In this document: positions 26,234 through 34,601 of the stretch, in pieces
Layout of the letters: each line of letters begins with the position of its first letter
Numbering within the stretch: position 1 is the first letter of the stretch
Assembly: GCA_022796875.1 (NCBI GenBank)
Contig: JAAWJJ010000011.1
Span: 1-64,000 of the forward strand
Direction: 5' to 3'
Origin: Eubacterium sp.
GTDB taxonomy: Bacteria; Bacillota; Clostridia; Lachnospirales; Lachnospiraceae
Length of the DNA: 64,000 nucleotides
Notes under the pieces: model-generated
What the model was told of the DNA's origin: nothing
The model's input: only the letters and a program-made list of their open reading frames with translations
Database searches by the model: none
Translations under genes and position numbers: made by a program

Positions 26234-26286
26234 ATATCATAGGAAAGTTTGTTCTATCTCAGGAAATACCGTGTTAAATTAAAGTG
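26227..26286. repeat. Second copy of a dispersed intergenic repeat
   Basis: TTTTTTTATATCATAGGAAA (26227-26246) and AGGAAATACCGTGTTAAATT continuing to AAAGTG (26261-26286) are near-copies of the sequence at 18624-18663, again placed directly after a terminator. Here the inverted partner and the mini-hairpins are missing, and about 20 extra bases separate the two parts. Confidence 0.6.
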
Positions 26287-26316
26287 CGGTTGTCCGGTAT
26301 GTTTTTTGTAATTGTT

Positions 26317-28248
26317 TTAAATCTCCAGCGCTTTTACATATCCGTCCTTAATCGCGGAAAGAGCGTTGCCTGGAGCGGAGGCGTCGCCGACATAGACGAC
26401 CTCAGATACGATATCTTCGAGAGTGTCTTTTAATTCGGTATTTGCGCGCATGCCCACGGCGGTTACGATATAGTCGAACGGTCCGAGGTTCTTTTTCTCG
26501 CCCTTGCAGTCCACTGTAATTGTTTTGTCGCTGTTAATAGTGGAAACCGCAGTATTCTCGTGGATATCTACCTGGTGTTCTGCAAAAGATTTCAGCAGGA
26601 ACCGTTTCATGTTGTCCGGTTCTTCGGCTACAATTTCCGGCAGCATTTCGATAATTGTTACCTGGCTTCCGTGCGTGGCGAGGAAATTGGCGGTTTCTCC
26701 GCCGACCAGTCCGCCGCCGATTACGGCGATCGTGCCCTCGGCCTGTTCTTTTCCGTTTAAAATATCTACGGCGCTCTTTACAAAGTCCTGGTCTTTGCCA
26801 GGGAACGGCGGTACGAAAGGATGGCTTCCAGTGGCAACGACAACGGTATCCGGTTTGTCGGCGTCTACGATTTCTTTTGTCAGTTCCGTATTGTATTTGA
26901 TTGTGACGCCGAGTTTTTCCATCTGTGTTTTCTGCCATACGACAAACGCGGAAATTTCCCCTTTCCATGGCGGAACGGCCGCGGTACCGTACATGCCTCC
27001 GATCCGGTCGGATTTTTCGAATATTGTGACTTTGTGTCCGCGCTGTGCCAGCACGATGGCAGCTTCTGCACCGGCTGGGCCTGCGCCGGCAACATAAACG
27101 GTTTTAACTTTTTTCGCAGGCGTAATATTCAGTTCGTCTTCCATAACGGTTCTCGGATTTAAAGTACATCCGCCATGGAACCCGGTATCAATTTTTTCCG
27201 TACATCCCTGAAGGCAGGCAATACAGTGGATAATGTCTTCAAATTGGCCGTTAAGCGCTTTTTCCGGCATATGAGGATCGGCCAGCGAGGCGCGTCCCAT
27301 ATAGCAGGCGTCGGCTTTGCCGCTGCGGATAATGCTTTCCGCAATATGGGCGTCGTTGACGCGGCCGACTGTGGTGACAGGGATATCCACAACTTTTTTG
27401 ATTTCGGCGGCATAATTCGATAGCCAGCCGTGTCCCATAACGGACGGCGGCACCTGCATATACCAGGTTTCGTATACGGCGGCGGATACGTTCAGGGAAT
27501 CGATGCCGGCCTCTTCCAGCATGATCGCCATTGCTTTGGTATCTTCAATATTGGTTCCTCCGTCCGTACATTCTTCGCCGGAAATTTTGTAATCGATTGC
27601 GAAATCATCGCCGCATTTTTTGCGGATGTTTTTAATAATTTCTACCGGAAAACGCATACGGTTTACCAGGTTTCCGCCGTATTTGTCCACGCGCTTATTA
27701 GAATATGCGGATGCAAATTCACAGACGAGGTAGCCGTGCGCGCCATGGATCTGTACGCCGTCAAAACCGGCCTTTTTGGCGCGGAGCGCAGCATCTCCGA
27801 ATTTTTCGACCATTTCATCCACTTCTGCGGTCGTCATTTCATGGGGCAGAGCTTTTTTGACCGGGCACGGAATCGGCGAAGGCGCCCAGACCTGCTGACC
27901 GGTAATCCATTCTTCTGTCTGGCGCCCGCCGTGGTAAATTTGCGCGAAAATTTTAGCGCCAGCAGCATGGACGCGGTCGGTCAGTTCTTTATGGGACGGA
28001 ATCTGATAATCCGCCCACAGGCCCGGAACGTACTGATAGGTTCTGCCGGTCGGATCTACGGCATAGTCTTCCGTGACGATCAGTCCCCAGCCGCCTTTGG
28101 CTTTTTCTTCATGATATGCAATAAATTTTTCGGTTGCGGTACCGTCTTCGTTGCAGCAGTTCATAACCATTGCGGAAACGATAAATCTGTTTTTGGATGT
28201 CACAGGGCCGAGCGTAATCGGGGAAGACATCATTTTTAATGCTGACAT
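26317..28248 (-). CDS. Old-yellow-enzyme family FAD/FMN/4Fe-4S oxidoreductase
   Basis: Protein of 643 residues with the same layout as the enzyme at 3731: FMN TIM barrel with FAQIYHGGRQ and QIHGAHGYL, a [4Fe-4S] cluster (CIACLQGC, then Cys 12 residues on), and a C-terminal FAD/NAD half (GAGPAGAEAA, IGGGLVGGETA). It belongs with 2,4-dienoyl-CoA reductase-like and BaiCD/BaiH-like ene-reductases. The start at 28248 has AAGGAGG nine bases upstream. It is a single leftward gene, and the only regulatory gene next to it is the divergent GntR/LacI-type protein. That regulator's half-sites (28296-28304, 28323-28331) lie in its promoter region, so control by it is likely. Confidence 0.88.
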   Translation of the reverse strand: MSALKMMSSPITLGPVTSKNRFIVSAMVMNCCNEDGTATEKFIAYHEEKAKGGWGLIVTEDYAVDPTGRTYQYVPGLWADYQIPSHKELTDRVHAAGAKIFAQIYHGGRQTEEWITGQQVWAPSPIPCPVKKALPHEMTTAEVDEMVEKFGDAALRAKKAGFDGVQIHGAHGYLVCEFASAYSNKRVDKYGGNLVNRMRFPVEIIKNIRKKCGDDFAIDYKISGEECTDGGTNIEDTKAMAIMLEEAGIDSLNVSAAVYETWYMQVPPSVMGHGWLSNYAAEIKKVVDIPVTTVGRVNDAHIAESIIRSGKADACYMGRASLADPHMPEKALNGQFEDIIHCIACLQGCTEKIDTGFHGGCTLNPRTVMEDELNITPAKKVKTVYVAGAGPAGAEAAIVLAQRGHKVTIFEKSDRIGGMYGTAAVPPWKGEISAFVVWQKTQMEKLGVTIKYNTELTKEIVDADKPDTVVVATGSHPFVPPFPGKDQDFVKSAVDILNGKEQAEGTIAVIGGGLVGGETANFLATHGSQVTIIEMLPEIVAEEPDNMKRFLLKSFAEHQVDIHENTAVSTINSDKTITVDCKGEKKNLGPFDYIVTAVGMRANTELKDTLEDIVSEVVYVGDASAPGNALSAIKDGYVKALEI

Positions 28249-28663
28249 ATGTTGAAACCTCCTTGTATCTCTATATTCATTTGTCTGCATATTATCATAC
28301 AAATTATCAACAGTAAAGAGAAATTTGTATGAAAAATATATGTTTATAGGAAATCAACAAAAAAAATGTATGGTATTTATAAGAAAAATACAGACATAAC
28401 AGATAAACCGCCACAAAAACATTTTTGTAAGTGGAAGAAGTCGACGTACCGACAGTTCCAATAGTTCCGCTAAATCTTTTTAAGAACTGGCAGCTGACAG
28501 CGAGCATATGGAATCAGGTCCATTCTCGCAAGTAATGAGGAAAATAGCCATACAAAAAATCAGTATTGAAACTCATACAAATATGTCTTATAATTGTATG
28601 GAATAGTAAACGAAAATGTATAGAATACGACACAAGTTAATCTACAGGCGGGAGGATAAATGT
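28249..28663. promoter_or_regulatory. Divergent control region with AraR-like half-sites
   Basis: The half-site CATACAAAT and its complement ATTTGTATG recur at 28296-28304, 28323-28331, 28549-28557 (CATACAAAA), 28574-28582 and 28592-28600 (AATTGTATG). A strong promoter for the regulator reads TTGAAA (28566-28571), 17 bases, TATAAT (28589-28594). The last two half-sites straddle its spacer and -10, as expected for autorepression. The B. subtilis AraR operator is built from similar ATTTGTAC half-sites. Confidence 0.65.
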
Positions 28664-29725
28664 ATGGTACGTTTTAAATATTCGGAACTGTCGGACTGGA
28701 TACGGGAGCAGATCCGGGCCGGAGCTTTCAAAGAGGGCGACAGGATACCGACGGAAATGGATTTGTCAAAGCAGTTTCAGATCAGCAGGGATACGGTGCG
28801 GAAGGGGATCGCGGTGCTTGAGAAAGAGAAACTGCTGTATCGGGTGAAAGGAAGCGGGACGTTTGTCAGGGATACGTCGATAGGCCAGGCATATACTGGG
28901 AAAAGGAGCAGGTCAAAAGCGATCGGAATATTAATGAACGATGTAGACAGTTATATTTTTCCGGATATTGTCAGGGGAGTGAACGTCGTATTGAACCGGT
29001 ACGGATATTATGCCGCGCTTCATTTTACAAACCATAATACCAGCCAGGAACGGAATATTTTGCTGAATATGATGGCCGGGGATTTCGCAGGATATATTAT
29101 TGAACCGACGAAAGCGGCGCTGCCGCAGCCGAATTACGATCTTTATCAGGAAATCGCGTGTACAACGCCGACGCTTTTGATCCATGCAAAAATTCCGGAA
29201 TTGGGCTTGCCGTCTTTAACGACAAACGATGAAGAAGCAGGGCGCAAACTTACCGACTATCTGCTGGAGCAGGGACACAAAAAAATTGCCGGTATATTCA
29301 AAATGGACGAACAGACCGGACAGAAACGTTATCTGGGATATTTAAAAGCGTTTCAGGAAAAAGGCATACATGTATTGGATGAAAATATCTACATGTTGTT
29401 TGAACCAGGATTTAAAGAAATATTTAAAGAACCACTGCCGGATAAACTGAAAGAAATATTAAAAAACTGTACGGCGGTAATCTGTCAGGACGACAGGCTG
29501 GCCGCCTATTTGAAAGAATATCTGGGCGGGCAGGAGGAATACAGTAAAAATATTGTAAGCTGCGGATTTGACGATTCGGACGTCGCCAAAGAGCAGGGAA
29601 TTATTTCGGTATCGCATCCGAAAGAAAAATTCGGCGAGTATGCTGCGATGCGCCTGCTGGACAAAATCAAAAATCCGGCGCTGGACATTTCTTATGATTT
29701 TAATCCCAAACTGGTGGTCCGGTAG
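28664..29725 (+). CDS. GntR-type HTH with LacI-like ligand domain (AraR-like repressor)
   Basis: Protein of 353 residues. A GntR-type winged helix (residues 1-70: YSELSDWIREQI, ILY-type wing ending GSGTFVRD) is fused to a periplasmic-binding-protein-like sugar-sensing domain. In that domain KAIGILMNDVDSYIFPDIVRG, then TNDEEAGRKLTDYLLEQGHKKIAGI and VSCGFDDSD follow the LacI pattern. This is the AraR architecture, which represses sugar genes until a sugar binds. GGAGG eight bases upstream supports the start; the upstream in-frame extension has none. Likely targets are its own gene, the leftward ene-reductase and the rightward dehydrogenase operon. The effector is probably a sugar, polyol or sugar acid. 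Confidence 0.9.
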   Translation: MVRFKYSELSDWIREQIRAGAFKEGDRIPTEMDLSKQFQISRDTVRKGIAVLEKEKLLYRVKGSGTFVRDTSIGQAYTGKRSRSKAIGILMNDVDSYIFPDIVRGVNVVLNRYGYYAALHFTNHNTSQERNILLNMMAGDFAGYIIEPTKAALPQPNYDLYQEIACTTPTLLIHAKIPELGLPSLTTNDEEAGRKLTDYLLEQGHKKIAGIFKMDEQTGQKRYLGYLKAFQEKGIHVLDENIYMLFEPGFKEIFKEPLPDKLKEILKNCTAVICQDDRLAAYLKEYLGGQEEYSKNIVSCGFDDSDVAKEQGIISVSHPKEKFGEYAAMRLLDKIKNPALDISYDFNPKLVVR

Positions 29726-29777
29726 AATACGGGAACAGACAGAATATGGGAATAACAAAATACAGGGACTTAAAAAA

Positions 29778-29819
29778 AGCGTCTGGCATGTATGAAAATA
29801 CGTGCCGGCGCTCTTTTTT
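29778..29819 (+). terminator. Rho-independent terminator after the AraR-like gene
   Basis: AGCGTCTGGCATGTAT and ATACGTGCCGGCGCT pair around a GAAA loop, with a few mismatches, and are followed by CTTTTTT. Confidence 0.8.
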
Positions 29820-29833
29820 CTTTTATACACAAA

Positions 29834-29944
29834 ATTTGTACGGAAAAATAAGATAAAATACATACATATAAACTGTATAAAGCATACAAACTTTATAAAT
29901 ACCCACATTTTTACCTTGCAAGTCACACATATTTGTTGTACAGT
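29834..29944 (+). promoter_or_regulatory. Promoter and operator half-sites of the dehydrogenase operon
   Basis: TTGCAA (29916-29921), 17 bases and TACAGT (29939-29944) form the promoter. AraR-like half-sites are ATTTGTACG (29834-29842), CATACATAT (29861-29869), CATACAAAC (29883-29891) and ATTTGTTGT overlapping the spacer end. The same motif precedes the regulator and the ene-reductase, which ties the three transcripts together. Confidence 0.55.
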
Positions 29945-30004
29945 GAGGGCACAAGTAAAGAGCGCTTTTGAAATAAACAAAAAACAGTAAGGAGGAAATA
30001 AGAA

Positions 30005-31045
30005 ATGAACAAAGAAATGCAGGCGGTTGTTTTCACGGAGCCAGGGAAATACGAAATCACAACGAGACCCGTTCCTGAAATCAAAAATGGCAATCAGATG
30101 CTGGTAAAGATCCTCGCGGCAAGCATCTGCGGCACAGACGTACATATTCTTGCAGATCCGCCGGAATATCAGGCGACGCCGAATATTATTCTGGGGCATG
30201 AATTTGTGGGAGAGGTGATCGAGGTCGGCAACGGTGTAAGAACGTTTCAGCCGGGAGACCGTCTGATCTGCGATAACAATCTTCCGTGCGGTGTATGTCC
30301 GGCATGTCAGGAGGGACACTACAACGTATGTACGGGCGTAGAAGCAATGGGCGTGCAGATTGACGGGATATTTACACAGTATGCGGTGGTTCCGGAAAGT
30401 TCGGCCGTAAAAATCGCAAAAGACCTGGAACTGGATCGAGCTATTTTTGCAGAACCTGTGAATTGCGTGATGGGCGGTGTAAAACAGCTTAAGGTGATGC
30501 CGGGCGATTCCATATTGATTCTCGGCGGCGGTCCGATCGGTATTTATTACGAATCCCTTTTAAAACAGGCCGGAGCCGGAAAAGTATTTGTATCGGAAGT
30601 ATCGGAGTTCCGCAGCGATTATGTGTTAAAATTCGGCGCCGACAGGGTAATCAATCCTCAGAAAGAAAATCTGAAAGCGGAGATTATGAAAGAAACGGAC
30701 GGATGCGGCGTTGATATCGTTGTGGATGCCGTTGGGGTTTTAATCAACGATGCATTGGATTGTGTCAAGATGGGAGGACAGATTTTGCTGTTCGGTTTAA
30801 ATGAAAATGCCAAGCAGACGATCTGCCAGTCGGATATCGCGCGGAAAAATATCAAAATACTGGGAAGCTTTATCGGTAATTATACGCTGCGGAGCGTGGC
30901 GAAAGCATTGGAAACAGGAGTGGCGGATTTCAGGGAACTCATCACGCACAGATTACCTCTCGGAGAGTTCGAAACCGGCTTGGAAGCAATGAGGAACGGG
31001 ACGGCGCTGGAAGTGGTTCTGTATCCGTTTGACGATATCCGGTAA
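30005..31045 (+). CDS. Zinc-dependent medium-chain dehydrogenase (sorbitol/threonine DH-like)
   Basis: Protein of 346 residues. Catalytic zinc ligands are Cys-Gly-Thr-Asp (ASICGTDVH), GHEFVGEV and Glu in FAEPVNCV. The structural zinc loop is complete (CGVCPACQEGHYNVC). The coenzyme motif is GGGPIG. This pattern is that of polyol/sorbitol, threonine and galactitol-phosphate dehydrogenases, which oxidise a secondary hydroxyl with NAD(P). It is the first gene after an AraR-like operator region and is followed by a GutM-like gene and a symporter, so a polyol or sugar-acid substrate is likely. Confidence 0.9.
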   Translation: MNKEMQAVVFTEPGKYEITTRPVPEIKNGNQMLVKILAASICGTDVHILADPPEYQATPNIILGHEFVGEVIEVGNGVRTFQPGDRLICDNNLPCGVCPACQEGHYNVCTGVEAMGVQIDGIFTQYAVVPESSAVKIAKDLELDRAIFAEPVNCVMGGVKQLKVMPGDSILILGGGPIGIYYESLLKQAGAGKVFVSEVSEFRSDYVLKFGADRVINPQKENLKAEIMKETDGCGVDIVVDAVGVLINDALDCVKMGGQILLFGLNENAKQTICQSDIARKNIKILGSFIGNYTLRSVAKALETGVADFRELITHRLPLGEFETGLEAMRNGTALEVVLYPFDDIR

Positions 31046-31107
31046 GAAAGGTATCGGAGAAAGGATATCCGGTGAGCGGATATCAGAATATCAGAGGGGG
31101 ATTGGCT

Positions 31108-31491
31108 ATGCTATGGAATATTATCATTCTGATTGGAGCCTTATTTATCGTAAACGGAATCGTATCTACCTGCCATACGCGGGTGGTGGAAAAAGTGAGG
31201 AAGCAAATGCCGGAGCAGACGGAAATTTACTGCGGGGGTGCGAAAGGACTGCTTTTTATTACTTCTACGGACGTGATGCTGGCGGTAAAAAAGAACGGGT
31301 GTATTGCGAAAGCATTTTGTATTAAAAGCGGATGGCTCAGGAAATCAAAAGCAGAGGAACTTGCGATAGAAGGCTGGAATATGAATCGGTTAAGAAACGA
31401 GATACCGAGCCTGCAGGAAAAGCAGCAGAAAGCCTGCCGGATGGCCTTTCGCCACTATGAATGGAGCAAAAGAAAACAACGGGTGGCATAA
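31108..31491 (+). CDS. Small membrane-anchored protein, GutM-like
   Basis: Protein of 127 residues with one N-terminal membrane helix (MLWNIIILIGALFIVNGIV) and a cytoplasmic tail. The layout (short anchor, then a segment that starts QTEIYCGGAKGL and a second that contains AVKKNGCIAKAFCIKSG) resembles GutM, the glucitol operon activator found with sorbitol dehydrogenases. Similarity is weak and I would not exclude an unrelated transporter accessory protein. The ATG at 31108 is preferred since GAGGGGG lies seven bases before it. It sits between the dehydrogenase and the symporter. Confidence 0.45.
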   Translation: MLWNIIILIGALFIVNGIVSTCHTRVVEKVRKQMPEQTEIYCGGAKGLLFITSTDVMLAVKKNGCIAKAFCIKSGWLRKSKAEELAIEGWNMNRLRNEIPSLQEKQQKACRMAFRHYEWSKRKQRVA

Positions 31492-31514
31492 GGGCCACAA
31501 CAGGGAGGATTTTA

Positions 31515-33020
31515 ATGAAAATAGGCGTAATTATATTCGTTGCACTATATGAGATCATTACAATCGGTATTGTAAGTATGCTGATTGCGAAAAGAAAAAA
31601 GGCGGTCGGCGAAGAAAGTTTTGCCCTTGGAGGACGAAGTCTCGGAACGTGGGCGATTGGTACGACCATGTGCCTGACGTTACTGGGGTCCGGGCATCTG
31701 ACAGGGACGTTTGAAGGATGCCTGACGCTGGGGGCAACGCAGATCTGGCATGTTATGGCAAACGGTTTTGCCATGGCGCTGGGGGCGTATACGCTGTACC
31801 GCTGGTGCCGGCGTATGAGAATTACAACGACCGGGGAAGTGGCGTCAAAGCTGTACGGCGGCGAACTGGCAGTTCTGATTGCGGCGGTAAACATTGCCGT
31901 AGGCTGGGCGGTAACTTCTTTTGAAACGCAGGCAATGGGTATCATTATCAATTCGATGACCAGCATACCGCTGAAACTTGCCGTTTTGATCAGTACGGTG
32001 ATCGGATTTTGCTATGTGGTATTCGGCGGGACGAAGCAGGTAGCGATGTTAAATATGATTAATGTCATTATTCTTTATGTCGGCATGTTCGGCGCGCTGG
32101 CCTTTATCCTCGTGCAGCTTCCGGGACACAATTTTGATACAATTGCGGCGCATTATGCGGCAAATCCGGATGCCTATCCGAATTTCCTGTTGTTTACCGG
32201 TGGCAAAGAACATTTCCTGGAAGTGGGGATTCCGGTTCTGATCGCGCCGTTTTTTGCACACAGCGCGGGACAGCAGACGATCCAGACCGCGGCTTCTGCA
32301 CAGAGCGAAAAAGCTTTAAAGCGTGTTGCATGGTTTGTGGGGCCGATGAACGTTATAATCGGAGCAATTTCCATCTGCCTGGCAATGACTGCACGCACGC
32401 TGCCGCAGTTTGCGGAATTTGATAACAAACTGGTTACGACGAGAATGTTGATCGAGCTGCTGCCTCCATGGTTTATCGCGATTTTGTTCGCCGCGTTTGT
32501 CGCAGCGCTGCTTTCTTCGTTCGGCGGATTTTTGATCGGGCCGTCTACGATTATTACAGTGGATTTTGTAAAACGGTTTTACAAAAAAGATATGACGGAA
32601 AAGCAGGAAGCGAACTGCATCCGCCTCTTTATCGGCATCGGGGCAGTAGTCTGCGGAATCATGGCGCAGTGTCTGCCGACGATTGTCACAATGTTCACCT
32701 GGATCTATTCGTTTATGATACCGGTATGGTTTTTGTTCATGTTCGGGCTTTGGTGGAAACGCAACCTGAAAGTAGGGATTACCGCATTCCTGCTCAGCTG
32801 GATTGTGGCGACGGTGTGGACGTTTTTCCCGCAGCTGCCGAATGTGATCGGTTTAGGGGGCGTACATATCAGTTATGTCATTATCGTTGTATCATTGGCG
32901 GTATTAATTATCGGTAATCTTGTGACCAAAGGAAAGCCGGGGTATTTTAAGAGCGAGGAATGGTTAAATTCAGAAGCGCACCGGATTTATCTGGAAGAAA
33001 AGGCAAACGGCAACGCATAA
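31515..33020 (+). CDS. Sodium:solute symporter (SSS family)
   Basis: Protein of 501 residues with about 13 membrane helices. The typical SSS segment FALGGRSLGTWAIG lies in the first helix-loop, and FVAALLSSFGGFLIGPSTIITVDF is the conserved later block around the sodium site. It would import a metabolite with Na+. It ends in a hydrophilic tail. The start is fixed by GGGAGG seven bases before 31515; an earlier in-frame ATG overlaps the preceding gene. Two very small membrane proteins follow at once, a pattern seen with several symporter families. Confidence 0.9.
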   Translation: MKIGVIIFVALYEIITIGIVSMLIAKRKKAVGEESFALGGRSLGTWAIGTTMCLTLLGSGHLTGTFEGCLTLGATQIWHVMANGFAMALGAYTLYRWCRRMRITTTGEVASKLYGGELAVLIAAVNIAVGWAVTSFETQAMGIIINSMTSIPLKLAVLISTVIGFCYVVFGGTKQVAMLNMINVIILYVGMFGALAFILVQLPGHNFDTIAAHYAANPDAYPNFLLFTGGKEHFLEVGIPVLIAPFFAHSAGQQTIQTAASAQSEKALKRVAWFVGPMNVIIGAISICLAMTARTLPQFAEFDNKLVTTRMLIELLPPWFIAILFAAFVAALLSSFGGFLIGPSTIITVDFVKRFYKKDMTEKQEANCIRLFIGIGAVVCGIMAQCLPTIVTMFTWIYSFMIPVWFLFMFGLWWKRNLKVGITAFLLSWIVATVWTFFPQLPNVIGLGGVHISYVIIVVSLAVLIIGNLVTKGKPGYFKSEEWLNSEAHRIYLEEKANGNA

Positions 33021-33041
33021 CGAAAAATGAGGAGGAAAGAT

Positions 33042-33152
33042 ATGTTTGTTGATATTGCATTAAAAGCGGTAGGAATCCAGTTGATATATGCCATCGTGGT
33101 AATCGCGGCGTTTACGATAGCAGAAAAAGCAAAGAAAAATAAGGGGGCCTGA
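33042..33152 (+). CDS. Small membrane protein, probable symporter accessory subunit
   Basis: A 36-residue protein (starts MFVDIALKAVGIQL) with one hydrophobic helix and a basic tail (EKAKKNKGA). GAGGAGG stands eight bases before the ATG, and it lies 21 bases after the symporter stop. Size, single helix and position match the small accessory proteins that accompany SSS/NSS symporters. The sequence alone gives no more. Confidence 0.6.
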   Translation: MFVDIALKAVGIQLIYAIVVIAAFTIAEKAKKNKGA

Positions 33153-33157
33153 AACTT

Positions 33158-33271
33158 ATGAATGAAACTATTTTGATGATCATTCTTGCGGCAATTATGG
33201 GATTTTTTATGATATTTGGCGTATATGGCGTTTATCGTGAGAAAAAAACCGGAACGGATACGGAACAGTAA
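33158..33271 (+). CDS. Second small membrane protein behind the symporter
   Basis: A 37-residue protein (MNETILMIILAAIMGFFMIF start) with one membrane helix followed by a charged tail (YREKKTGTDTEQ). It starts five bases after the stop of the first small protein, with AGGGGG upstream. Two such subunits in a row are unusual; together they may flank the symporter as small partners. Confidence 0.55.
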   Translation: MNETILMIILAAIMGFFMIFGVYGVYREKKTGTDTEQ

Positions 33272-33354
33272 ACAATTGTGTGTCCGCCGCCTCTGACGGA
33301 ATGGCCGGAAGCGGCAGAATATAAATATTTATTATGATTAAGGGGGAAATAGAA

Positions 33355-34590
33355 ATGAAAGCTGGATTTAATGGTGTGGATTTTGAAGACAATATTAATT
33401 TTGAGCGTCTTCGTGAAGAAAGGCTGGCAAGGGCCAAAAAGTTTTTGAAAGAATCCGAATTTGGCGCGCTGCTCTGCTATGATTTTGACAATATCCGTTA
33501 TATAACGGGTACTCATGTAGGCGAGTGGAACCGCAACAAAATGAACCGCCACTGCCTGTTAATCGACGGTTACGACCAGCCGATCCTGTTTGACCCGGCA
33601 TGCCCGTCCAAACGCCAGAGGGTGTCTTGGATCCGGCCGGAAAACATTATGCCGGCAGTTGGCTCTATGAGAGGTTCCATTCCGTCGCAGGTAGGGATGG
33701 TAGAGCAGGAAGTAGAAGAGATCGTCGGTTATCTGAAAAAACACGGCGTGTTCGACCAGCCGTTAGGCATTGACATTGTAGATATTCCGCTGTATCAGCA
33801 GCTGGAAAAAGCCGGTGTAAGAATCGGCGACGGCCAGGCAGTAATGGTAAACGCCCGCATGATCAAAACAGCGGATGAGATCGAACTTTTGAAATGCTCT
33901 GCGGCGATGGTGGACGCAGCATATTGGGATGTAGCCAAAAATCTCCGACCGGGTGCGATGGAAAATGAGATGGCGGCGCTGATTCAGCATCAGTTATTTA
34001 AGTGGGGCGCGGAATCCGTAGAATTTGTAAACTGCATTTCCGGGCAGAGGGGAAATCCTCACAGCCATACGACGTCCAACCGTATGATCCGACCGGGCGA
34101 ATTAGTATATTTTGACGTAGGAAATGTATATAACGGCTACCATACCTGCTATTACCGCACATTTTCCTGCGGTAAACCGACCAGAGCGCAGGAAGAGGCG
34201 TATGCAAAAGCGTTGAAATGGATCCGCGACGGTATTGATCAGATTAAACCGGGCGCAACGACAGCGGATGTCGCAAAAGTATGGCCGAGCGCTGAAGAAC
34301 TCGGATTTAACAACGAAAAAGAAGCGTTCCTGCTTCAGTTTGCACATGGTATCGGTTTGGGACTTTGGGAGAATCCGGCGATTTCCCGTCTGTTTTCGCT
34401 GGATCATCCGCTGGAGTTTAAGCCGGGCATGACGTTTGCGATTGAAACATGGTGTCCGTCCGAAGACGGTACCGGAAGCGCACGTATTGAAGAAGAAATC
34501 GTGGTAACGGAAACCGGACACGAAGTGATTACGCATTTCCCGGCGGACGAGATCGTATCCTGCGGTTTCGCGGGCTGCATGTTCCCGTAA
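33355..34590 (+). CDS. M24 (creatinase/aminopeptidase P) family protein with altered metal site
   Basis: Protein of 411 residues: N-terminal creatinase-type domain (residues ~1-170) and C-terminal pita-bread fold. Of the five M24 metal ligands, Asp254 (YFDVGN), the His in FAHGIGLGL and the Glu residues in AIETW and RIEEEIV are present. The second Asp is Cys265 (GYHTCYYRTF instead of GY-x-x-D-x-T-R). That argues against a normal dimetal aminopeptidase and for a creatinase-, DddP- or lyase-like role on a small molecule. The gene sits between transport genes and sugar-acid-type dehydrogenases. A paralogue with the same change is at 46731. The start is set by AGGGGG before 33355. Confidence 0.85.
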   Translation: MKAGFNGVDFEDNINFERLREERLARAKKFLKESEFGALLCYDFDNIRYITGTHVGEWNRNKMNRHCLLIDGYDQPILFDPACPSKRQRVSWIRPENIMPAVGSMRGSIPSQVGMVEQEVEEIVGYLKKHGVFDQPLGIDIVDIPLYQQLEKAGVRIGDGQAVMVNARMIKTADEIELLKCSAAMVDAAYWDVAKNLRPGAMENEMAALIQHQLFKWGAESVEFVNCISGQRGNPHSHTTSNRMIRPGELVYFDVGNVYNGYHTCYYRTFSCGKPTRAQEEAYAKALKWIRDGIDQIKPGATTADVAKVWPSAEELGFNNEKEAFLLQFAHGIGLGLWENPAISRLFSLDHPLEFKPGMTFAIETWCPSEDGTGSARIEEEIVVTETGHEVITHFPADEIVSCGFAGCMFP

Positions 34591-34601
34591 GGAGGAGAGG
34601 T

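Noticed and set aside
28664..29725. Regulator as a plain GntR/FadR protein
   Set aside because: The C-terminal two thirds follow the LacI-type sugar-binding pattern, not the FCD or UTRA domains.
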